The position numbers and the translations under genes were made by a program. From Ravibacter sp964562455 (GTDB lineage: Bacteria; Bacteroidota; Bacteroidia; Cytophagales; Spirosomataceae): a stretch of DNA of 64,000 bases. Of this stretch, positions 44,182 through 51,148 are shown one piece after another. The notes under the pieces are model-generated. The model worked only from the letters and a program-made list of their open reading frames with translations. It searched no databases and was not told the origin of the DNA. The stretch lies in assembly GCA_964562455.1 (NCBI GenBank), contig CAZLTN010000002.1, forward strand, positions 94,376 through 158,375, read 5' to 3'. The first letter of the stretch is position 1, and every line of letters starts with the position of its first letter.

Positions 44182-44433
44182 ATGATCACGACTTACTCTG
44201 ACTTTCGACAAAAACTGAAAATGTACCTGGACGAAGTGTTCAAAAACAACAGGCCGCTCTTTATCACACGAACCAAGGGAGAAAATATCGTCGTGATGTC
44301 GGAATCCGACTACGAAAGCCTCATGGAAACTTTCTACCTGCTGAAATCCCCGAAAAACGCCGAACGCCTTCAACAGGCTATCAGCCAGTATGAGAAAGGA
44401 GAGGGGAAATCCAAAGGCCTGATTGAAGAATGA
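44182..44433 (+). CDS. yefM: YefM/Phd-family antitoxin
   Basis: 83 residues. The N-terminal DNA-binding half reads TTYSDFRQKLKMYLDEVFKNNRPLFITRTKGENIVVMSESDYESLMET, the usual YefM/Phd pattern, and the C-terminal tail is charged, as in toxin-binding tails. It overlaps the toxin start by 4 nt (ATGA), and a double TGTACA-core operator lies just upstream. It neutralises the RNase below and represses the operon. The pair lies between two divergent export operons and is unrelated to them in function. Confidence 0.9.
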   Translation: MITTYSDFRQKLKMYLDEVFKNNRPLFITRTKGENIVVMSESDYESLMETFYLLKSPKNAERLQQAISQYEKGEGKSKGLIEE

Positions 44434-44684
44434 AAATAATTTTCATGGATCATGCCTGGGAAGACTATATATACTGGCAACAGACGGACAAATCCACGCT
44501 GAGAAAAATAACCGGGCTGATTAAAGAAATTCTCAGAACCCCGCTTGAAGGAACCGGGAAGTCCGAATCATTAAAAGAAAATTTATCGGGATTCTGGTCA
44601 AGACGCATCAATCTCGAACACCGATTGGTCTACAAAGCAGATAATGACGCTGTGATCATCATCCAGTGCAGGTACCACTATTAA
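44430..44684 (+). CDS. yoeB: YoeB-family mRNA interferase toxin
   Basis: 84 residues, the same length as Escherichia coli YoeB and alignable without gaps. Catalytic residues Glu46, Arg65 and His83 are at the same positions, and the end RYHY and the segment NLSGFWSRRI are conserved. YoeB binds the ribosome and cuts mRNA in the A site. All key residues are present, so the toxin should be active and held in check by YefM. Its stop lies 16 nt before the dyad pair of the tolC promoter. Confidence 0.93.
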   Translation: MKIIFMDHAWEDYIYWQQTDKSTLRKITGLIKEILRTPLEGTGKSESLKENLSGFWSRRINLEHRLVYKADNDAVIIIQCRYHY

Positions 44685-44699
44685 AAATCGTGGTTTTAC

Positions 44700-44805
44700 T
44701 GTCCGGTTCCGGACAGTTATCGTTCATTATCGTACGGATACTCCTGCCACAGTTTTCAAAACACCCTGATTAACAGACAATTACTATTCAGGCACAACCT
44801 GTGAA
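44700..44805 (+). promoter_or_regulatory. Sigma-54-like promoter with tandem enhancer dyads (tolC-regulator-kinase operon)
   Basis: Dyads TGTCCGGTTCCGGACA (44700-44715, perfect arms) and CGTTCATTATCGTACG (44721-44736, weak left half) are 21 bp apart. AGGCACAACCTGTGAA at 44790-44805 gives a good -24 box and a weak -12. The GG is 55 bp past the second dyad, and the predicted start is near 44815. The operon encodes the presumed activator, so control would be autogenous. Confidence 0.68.
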
Positions 44806-44839
44806 CTATCCGGCTATCAGCTTTTCACCCGATTATCCA

Positions 44840-46180
44840 ATGAACAAACACGCAATATTGAAGCTGCTCCTGGCCGTGACCTTTCTCATGACGGGAAGTC
44901 ACGCGCATTGCCAGGACCTTCCGCATGATTCCCTGTCTCTCGCAGATTGTATCCGGATTGCCCTGAAAAACAGCTATACCGTTCAGAACGCAAGCCTCGC
45001 TGCCCGGATAGCCCGTATAGATCACCAGGAATCCAGGCAGAACCTGATCCCCGGCGTGAGTATGGGCGTCGGCCATAACCTCAGCCAGGGCAGAAGCATC
45101 GACCTGGTTACCAACCAGTATATCAACCAGAATTTTTCGTCAGGCAATCAGTACGTCAGCGGATCGGTAACGCTCTTTCGCGGCCTCGAAGCCCTCAACC
45201 GGATACGGCAGCAGGCCGCAGGAAGCAAAGCGGCCACCTTTGAAGAGCAGGCCGTCAAAGACCAGTTAATGCTGGATGTCGTCCTCGCCTATATACAGGT
45301 ACTGACGACAAGAGACATGTCGGCCCAAACCGAAAAGCGGATCGAACTTACAAAACAGCAGGTAAAACGCACAACCGATCTGCACAACAACGGGGTCATC
45401 CCTCCCTCCGATTTCTATGATCTGAAAGGACAATTGGCCGGAGACCTCAACGCACTGAATGACATCCGCAAGGCCCATATGGAAGCCCGGGTAACCTTAG
45501 CCAGGCTGATGAACATTTCGTATGAACAACTGATCCCCGTTAAATCCCTTGCATTTACCATCCCGGGGCCTTCCGGTACGGCGCTGTCGGCATCAGAAGT
45601 TCACGAAAATGCAGCGTTGTGGCTGCCGTCCCTGAAGGCTGCCGAATGTCGCATCGCCCAGGCGCAGGATGCCATCCGGGTCGCACGTGCCGGACATTCT
45701 CCCAGGCTGACCATGGGCGGCGGATTCCAAAGTACCTACTCCAGCAACTCACCGCTCGGATACTTCGAACAGGCCCAAAATAATCTTGGCCGCTACCTCT
45801 CGTTTGGCCTGACTATTCCGCTCACAGATCATATCCTGGTCAGGAACAACGTCGCCCGCGCCAGGATAAATCTGCAGGATGCCGGATACCGGGCCCAAAA
45901 TACGAAGCTGGAGGGGCAGCGTAACATTTCACAAACGGTCTTTAATCTTGAACTGGCGAGGGACAATTATCATAACCTCACCGAGCGGGAGGAAAATTTA
46001 CGGGAGTCATTCCGCATTGCGACTGCCAGGTTCGAGGCCGGAGATATCAATTCGGTTTTGTTTCTCACTGCCAAAAACAACCTGGAGCAGGCAACAGCCG
46101 ACAAAATCATCGGACGCTATCAATGGACGCTGCAACAATACTTCAGCGATTACTTTAACGGGCAATTATCCCTGCAATGA
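44840..46180 (+). CDS. TolC-family outer membrane efflux protein
   Basis: 446 residues from MNKHAILKLLL, with a signal peptide ending SHAHCQ. The frame is open from 44801, but that is upstream of the predicted transcription start. Two similar halves of long helices and strands are visible (LSLADCIRIALKNSYTVQNA... and ...SASEVHENAALWLPSLKAAECRIAQAQDAIRVARAGHSPRL), which is the OEP repeat pattern. RFEAGDINSVLFLTAKNNLEQA near the end is typical. It forms the outer-membrane channel for the adaptor-ATPase-permease machinery encoded divergently at 43936 and leftward, and heads an operon with its presumed regulators. Confidence 0.92.
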   Translation: MNKHAILKLLLAVTFLMTGSHAHCQDLPHDSLSLADCIRIALKNSYTVQNASLAARIARIDHQESRQNLIPGVSMGVGHNLSQGRSIDLVTNQYINQNFSSGNQYVSGSVTLFRGLEALNRIRQQAAGSKAATFEEQAVKDQLMLDVVLAYIQVLTTRDMSAQTEKRIELTKQQVKRTTDLHNNGVIPPSDFYDLKGQLAGDLNALNDIRKAHMEARVTLARLMNISYEQLIPVKSLAFTIPGPSGTALSASEVHENAALWLPSLKAAECRIAQAQDAIRVARAGHSPRLTMGGGFQSTYSSNSPLGYFEQAQNNLGRYLSFGLTIPLTDHILVRNNVARARINLQDAGYRAQNTKLEGQRNISQTVFNLELARDNYHNLTEREENLRESFRIATARFEAGDINSVLFLTAKNNLEQATADKIIGRYQWTLQQYFSDYFNGQLSLQ

Positions 46181-46324
46181 GCGGCGGCGAGCTATCTATC
46201 GGCTGTCAACCCGTTTTCCCGGGCGCAAGAGCTTATTTTTGATTTCCGCAAGCGGATTTCATACACCAAAAACGTAGATTTGAGAAAAGAAAAGGAGACT
46301 GACCATCACAATTGCACGATACCA

Positions 46325-47680
46325 ATGAAATTACGCAATGCAACAATATTAGTGGTCGACGATGACCCCGATCTGCTTACGGCTGTCAGTCTCCTGCTGA
46401 AACCAAAAGTCAGCAGGGTCATCAAAGAGCGCAACCCCGACCATATCCCTTCTATTCTCAGCCGCGAAGAGCTGCACCTGGTGCTGCTCGATATGAATTT
46501 TAAAAGCGCCGTCAACACCGGCAACGAGGGCCTGTTCTGGCTTGCCAGGATAAAGCAGTTGAAGCCGGAGCTGCCGGTAGTAATGATCACGGCCTACGGC
46601 GCTATAGACCTTGCGGTAGATGCCCTGAAAAGGGGCGCTACCGATTTTATGGTCAAGCCCTGGCAGAATGACAAACTGGAGGCTACGCTGGAAGATGCGC
46701 TTGCGCAAAGGAAGCCGAAGCTGAAATCCGGCAATGCCGTAGCTGCCGGCGTACCGGAGCTGATCGGGGAATCGGACGTAATGAAGGCTTTGCTGGTCAA
46801 GATCAATAAGATTGCGCCGACAGACGCCAACATCCTCATCCTCGGAGAAAACGGCACCGGTAAGGATATTATCGCTTCAACCCTTCATCACCTGTCGCAC
46901 AGAAGCCGGAAGCCCTTTGTAAAAGTCGATGTAGGTGCGCTTACAGACACCCTGTTCGAGAGCGAACTGTTCGGACACAAGAAAGGTGCTTTTACCGACG
47001 CACGGGAAGACCGGCCCGGCAGGTTTGAAGCCGCGAACGGCGGAACTTTATTTCTTGACGAAATCGGGAATATTACCCTTCAGCAGCAGGCCAAGCTTTT
47101 GAGCGCCCTTCAGAACCGGCAGGTAGTGCCGCTGGGAAGCAACCTTCCCGTTCCGGTTGACATCCGCCTGCTATGTGCTACCAATGTCCCTATGGCCATT
47201 CTTGCCGACGAACAGCGCTTTAGAAAAGATCTTATTTACAGGATAAACACGGTAGAGGTCCAGGTTCCTCCCCTCCGCCAGAGGGGAAAAGATATCATCC
47301 TTCTCGCAGAGCATTTCCTCGGCGTCTATTCCCGGAAGTACAACAAGGATTTTGAGGTTTTCGACAGCGCTGCGTTACAGAAACTGCGTTCCTACCACTA
47401 CCCGGGCAATGTCAGAGAGCTGCAATACTGCATTGAAAGAGCGGTGATCATGGCGGAGGGTGAGATTGTGACGGACGCCGATATCGTATTCTCCCCGATC
47501 GAGCGCGCCGAAGTGCTGCCGGTAACCTCACCGGCCTCGGGTAACAACCTGGTAGACCTTGAAAGAAATACCATTAAAAGCGTGGTAGACAAGCACAACG
47601 GCAATATCAGCAAAGCGGCCCGAGAGCTTGGCATAACCCGGACCGCCCTTTACAGGCGATTAAATAAATACGATATATAA
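46325..47680 (+). CDS. NtrC-family sigma-54-dependent response regulator
   Basis: 451 residues from MKLRNATILVVDDDP; a longer frame to 46280 adds an unlikely tail. The receiver domain is at 5-125, with the acidic pocket at 12-14, phosphoacceptor Asp56 and Lys111. The AAA+ domain has Walker A GENGTGKD (174-181), a GAFTDA loop at 221-226 (consensus GAFTGA), Walker B FLDE (243-246) and R-finger segments. The C-terminal Fis-type helix-turn-helix is GNISKAARELGITRTALYRRL. It should bind dyads and activate sigma-54 promoters when phosphorylated by the kinase that overlaps its stop. The tandem TGTCCG-N4-CGGACA dyads upstream of the surrounding export operons are the obvious candidate targets. Confidence 0.94.
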   Translation: MKLRNATILVVDDDPDLLTAVSLLLKPKVSRVIKERNPDHIPSILSREELHLVLLDMNFKSAVNTGNEGLFWLARIKQLKPELPVVMITAYGAIDLAVDALKRGATDFMVKPWQNDKLEATLEDALAQRKPKLKSGNAVAAGVPELIGESDVMKALLVKINKIAPTDANILILGENGTGKDIIASTLHHLSHRSRKPFVKVDVGALTDTLFESELFGHKKGAFTDAREDRPGRFEAANGGTLFLDEIGNITLQQQAKLLSALQNRQVVPLGSNLPVPVDIRLLCATNVPMAILADEQRFRKDLIYRINTVEVQVPPLRQRGKDIILLAEHFLGVYSRKYNKDFEVFDSAALQKLRSYHYPGNVRELQYCIERAVIMAEGEIVTDADIVFSPIERAEVLPVTSPASGNNLVDLERNTIKSVVDKHNGNISKAARELGITRTALYRRLNKYDI

Positions 47681-49005
47681 TGCCCTTGAAACGCCTCCGA
47701 TACGGTATCTTTGGATGGCTGCTGCTCCTGGCAATCCTGGCTGCCGCCGGAGGATACTTTTTCTTTTTAAAACAGTACGCCTACCTCTTCGTTATCGTAC
47801 CGGCTGTGCTGTTCCTGGCCTTCAGGCTAAGCACTATCCGCCTGCAGGTTTATACCGAGCTGAAAGATTTCTGCGAAGCCGTAAGATACCACGATTTTAC
47901 CCGGTCGTACCCGGTTCGTGCGAACAACACCGAAATAGCATTTCTGCGCAATGCTTTCAATGAGATCAATTCCGTTCTCAAGGAAATCAGCGGTGAAAGA
48001 GAAATCCAGTACCAATACCTGCAAAGCCTGCTCGACATTACCGATACGGGGATTATTTCGTACAACGCCGACTCCGACAAGGTGATCTGGATGAACGAGT
48101 CTTTCAGGAAACTTTTCGGAATTCCCTACATGCATAGCTTCGAGGCTTTGAAAAAGAAGAACCCCGACGTCTATACGAAAACCCTGCAGACAAAGCCGGG
48201 CACTGCGACGTTGCTCACCATGCAGTCACCGAAAGGCCCGCTCAAACTGATTCTGAACGTCCGGGACTTCCGGACTGCAGAAGGGCATTACCGGATGATT
48301 TCCTATCAGAATGTCAACGAGGCTATCGACAAGACCGAGTCGCAGGCATGGCAAAAGCTGCTGAGCGTCCTTACCCACGAAATCATGAACTCCATCGCAC
48401 CGATATCTTCGCTGGCGGGGACGCTCGCGGAGCGCCTCCAGCAGTTGGGCGCCGGCCCCGGTACGGAAGACATACGCCTGGGTGTCGATACCATACGGAG
48501 GCGAAGCGACGGGCTCCTGAAATTCGCGCAGACCTACCGCTCTCTGAACAACGTGACCAGGCTCAATCTCCGGGAGGTGAAGATTTCCGGGCTTTTTGAA
48601 AACCTTTACCAGTTGTTCGAGCCTACACTGATTCAGAAAGGCATTGAAATGGATATCATCATGAAAGATCCCGGCCTGCGTTACGAGCTTGACGGCGGGC
48701 TCATCGAGCAGGTCCTGATCAACCTTACCCTGAACGCCATCGACGCCGTTAAAGATAGCCCTGCACCCTATATCAGCCTGACTGCCCTCATCACAGACAA
48801 CCACCTGCAGATTAAAATAGCAGACAACGGAAAAGGAATACCCGCCGATCTGCTGGAAAACATCTTCATCCCGTTTTTTACGACGCGCAAGACCGGAAGC
48901 GGCGTAGGTCTCACGCTCGGCAAAAAAATCATGCTTCTGCACGGCGGAAACATACAGGTTGAAAGCCGGGAAAACGCAGGAAGTACGTTTACGCTGGCTT
49001 TTTAG
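47680..49005 (+). CDS. Sensor histidine kinase, NtrY/NtrB-like
   Basis: 441 residues; the ATG shares one base with the regulator's stop (TAATG). Two N-terminal helices (about 11-30 and 33-50) are joined by a two- or three-residue loop, so there is almost no periplasmic sensor. A linker and a PAS-like domain (about 112-215, with DTGIISYNADSDKVIWMNESFRKLFG) follow. The H box is LTHEIMNSIAPI (His233), and the ATP-binding boxes are LINLTLNAIDAV, IADNGKGIP and GSGVGLTLGKKI. The signal must therefore be sensed within the membrane or cytoplasm. It phosphorylates the NtrC-type regulator encoded just upstream. Confidence 0.94.
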   Translation: MPLKRLRYGIFGWLLLLAILAAAGGYFFFLKQYAYLFVIVPAVLFLAFRLSTIRLQVYTELKDFCEAVRYHDFTRSYPVRANNTEIAFLRNAFNEINSVLKEISGEREIQYQYLQSLLDITDTGIISYNADSDKVIWMNESFRKLFGIPYMHSFEALKKKNPDVYTKTLQTKPGTATLLTMQSPKGPLKLILNVRDFRTAEGHYRMISYQNVNEAIDKTESQAWQKLLSVLTHEIMNSIAPISSLAGTLAERLQQLGAGPGTEDIRLGVDTIRRRSDGLLKFAQTYRSLNNVTRLNLREVKISGLFENLYQLFEPTLIQKGIEMDIIMKDPGLRYELDGGLIEQVLINLTLNAIDAVKDSPAPYISLTALITDNHLQIKIADNGKGIPADLLENIFIPFFTTRKTGSGVGLTLGKKIMLLHGGNIQVESRENAGSTFTLAF

Positions 49006-49177
49006 CCCGTATCCCCCCGGATCCATCCCGCTATACAATGCACATCTTCTGTATATGAAAGAAGGGGTCGATGCAACCCTTTGAACTCTCTCTACGTATT
49101 CTCAGCTAAAAGCCTGAAGTGGCAGCATAGAGGGTGTCTAAAAAGTGCTCGATTGTTCAACCATTATCTTACGCCGT

Positions 49178-49690
49178 ATGAAACCTGAAAAAAAAGAAAC
49201 CCTGAAAAGAGGCGATTTTCTGAAAAGCCTCGGACTTAGCACTTCCGCGCTCATGGCTTATTATTGCCTGGGAACCACGATGAGCTCATGCGGGGGAAAG
49301 AGTGACGATCCGTCGCCCGGAGGGGGTGGTGGCGGAAACGGGATCACCGGCTCTACTACCGGGAATTCGATCAACTTCACCATAGATCTTACAAATAGTA
49401 CTTATTCGCCTCTGAAAACGGTGGGAGCTTACAGGGTCATCGGCGATGTACTGGTAGCCCTCACAACCAACAGCACTTATGTGGCACTATCAAAAACCTG
49501 CACGCATGAAGGCTTTACGCTCCGTTACAGAGATTCTACCAACGATATTTTTTGTTCCAACCACGGGTCGGAGTTTACGATAACCGGCGCCGTGCAAAAG
49601 CGCCCGGATAGCGGCGATAACATTCCGGCACTGAAGGTTTATAAGATTTCGCTGTCGTCTGACGGCAACACCCTTACCGTCACTACTTAA
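49178..49690 (+). CDS. Rieske [2Fe-2S] lipoprotein
   Basis: 170 residues from MKPEKKETLKRGDFLKSLG, chosen over 49145 because it gives a proper export signal ending in the lipobox-like TMSSC. A glycine-rich linker leads to a Rieske domain with cluster motifs CTHEG and CSNHG (two Cys and two His, 18 residues between the motifs). Such small soluble Rieske proteins carry electrons at the outer face of the inner membrane. It lies 10 nt before the barrel/YceI gene in an apparent operon. In Bacteroidota this trio often goes with electron-transfer or stress genes; the role here is unknown. Confidence 0.88.
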   Translation: MKPEKKETLKRGDFLKSLGLSTSALMAYYCLGTTMSSCGGKSDDPSPGGGGGGNGITGSTTGNSINFTIDLTNSTYSPLKTVGAYRVIGDVLVALTTNSTYVALSKTCTHEGFTLRYRDSTNDIFCSNHGSEFTITGAVQKRPDSGDNIPALKVYKISLSSDGNTLTVTT

Positions 49691-49700
49691 TTCCTGCCGT

Positions 49701-51134
49701 ATGTACTGTGTGCGCTTTCTTTCCTTACTATTGCTGCCTGTCCTTGCAAATGCGCAGGACAATCTGCTGGATGAGCTCGAGTCGCTGGATTCCGCGCGGA
49801 AGATCCCCGTACAGGCTACCTTCAAATCTACCAGGATCGTGAACGGGCACTCGGTAGAAACAATGCGTAAAAAGCATCTCGATTTCCGCATATCCCACCG
49901 TTTCGGCAGGTTGAACCTGGGAGCCTACCAGCTTTTCGGGCTCGATCAGGCCACCATGCGAATGGGGTTCGAATACGGTATCACCGACCGCCTCATGATC
50001 GGGATAGGTCGCAGCACTTCCGGGAAGGTCTACGACACTTTCGGGAAATACAGGATTTTACGTCAAAGCACGGGGCCCGGAGCAGTTCCGGTTTCGGTCA
50101 CGCTGCTGGCGAGCGCAGCTTTTGCTACGGTCGACAGAGAAGCCCCGGCTACAGATAAGCTTTCGTACGCGACACAACTTCTCATCGCACGTAAATTCGG
50201 TGAAAAGCTTTCCCTTCAGCTCCTTCCAACCTGGATCCACAGGAATTTTGTACTCCCCGGCGATGAAAAAACTACGCTCTCGCTCGGTGTGGGAGGAAGG
50301 TTCAAGCTTACAAAAAGACTATCGGTCAACGGCGAGTATTTCCTGGCAGCAAACGACAGGAAATCGCTGCCTGTCCCTTATTACAACTCCATGTCATGGG
50401 GGGTGGATATCGAAACCGGCGGACATGTTTTTCAGCTTCATTTTACCAATTCGCTCGGGATGATCGAGAGGCAATTTATCAGTGAAACTTCCGGAAGATG
50501 GGGAAAAGGAGATATCCACTATGGTTTTAATATGTCCCGGACATTCAGCTTCGATAAGAAAAAAAACATACCGGTTTCCATGAAAAAATCTGTCATCCTG
50601 CTATTGGTTTTACAAATTTTCTGCCTGTCGGTAGTAAAAGGACAGTCCGCCTTGTATGTTACCACATCGGGGCAGACCGAATTTTTCTCGGAGACCCCGG
50701 TCGAGAACATCAGCGCTACTAATCAGAAGTCGCAGGCTGTCCTTAATACCGGCACCGCTGAGATCGCGGTGCGAATGTCTATCCGCGACTTCGTATTTCC
50801 CAATAAGCTGATGCAGGAACACTTCAATGAGAATTACATGGAATCGGACAGGTTTCCTGTTGCTACATTTGTGGGGACGGTCAACACTCCTCCCAACTAC
50901 TCGCGGGACGGCAGCTACCCGGTAAGCGCAAAAGGGAAATTCACCGTACACGGGGTTACGACAACCCGGGAGATTAAGGGTACGCTTACCGTAAAAAACG
51001 GGAAAATAAGGATCGTTTCTGATTTCGAGGTCCTGCTCAGTGATCACCAGATCGAAGTACCCAAGCTTGTTTTCGTCAAAATCGCACAAGTGATCCGGGT
51101 AAAAGCCGATTATCTGCTTTCACCCAAAAACTGA
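49701..51134 (+). CDS. Probable DUF5777-type barrel protein fused in frame to a YceI-family protein
   Basis: 477 codons. Residues 1-295 have a signal peptide (ending LANAQ) and beta-strand-rich sequence like DUF5777 outer-membrane proteins (HLDFRISHRFGRLNLGAYQLFGLDQATMRMGFEYGITDRL). After FDKKKNIPVS a second methionine (50580) starts a new signal peptide, MKKSVILLLVLQIFCLSVVKG, and a complete YceI-like lipocalin domain of about 160 residues. An internal signal peptide is senseless in one protein. The junction carries an A8 tract (50559-50566); with seven A the first gene would end at TGA (50581-50583), overlapping the second gene's ATG as ATGA. So these are probably two coupled genes joined by a one-base slip or a sequencing error. 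Confidence 0.8.
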   Translation: MYCVRFLSLLLLPVLANAQDNLLDELESLDSARKIPVQATFKSTRIVNGHSVETMRKKHLDFRISHRFGRLNLGAYQLFGLDQATMRMGFEYGITDRLMIGIGRSTSGKVYDTFGKYRILRQSTGPGAVPVSVTLLASAAFATVDREAPATDKLSYATQLLIARKFGEKLSLQLLPTWIHRNFVLPGDEKTTLSLGVGGRFKLTKRLSVNGEYFLAANDRKSLPVPYYNSMSWGVDIETGGHVFQLHFTNSLGMIERQFISETSGRWGKGDIHYGFNMSRTFSFDKKKNIPVSMKKSVILLLVLQIFCLSVVKGQSALYVTTSGQTEFFSETPVENISATNQKSQAVLNTGTAEIAVRMSIRDFVFPNKLMQEHFNENYMESDRFPVATFVGTVNTPPNYSRDGSYPVSAKGKFTVHGVTTTREIKGTLTVKNGKIRIVSDFEVLLSDHQIEVPKLVFVKIAQVIRVKADYLLSPKN

Positions 51135-51148
51135 CGGATTTTAATACA

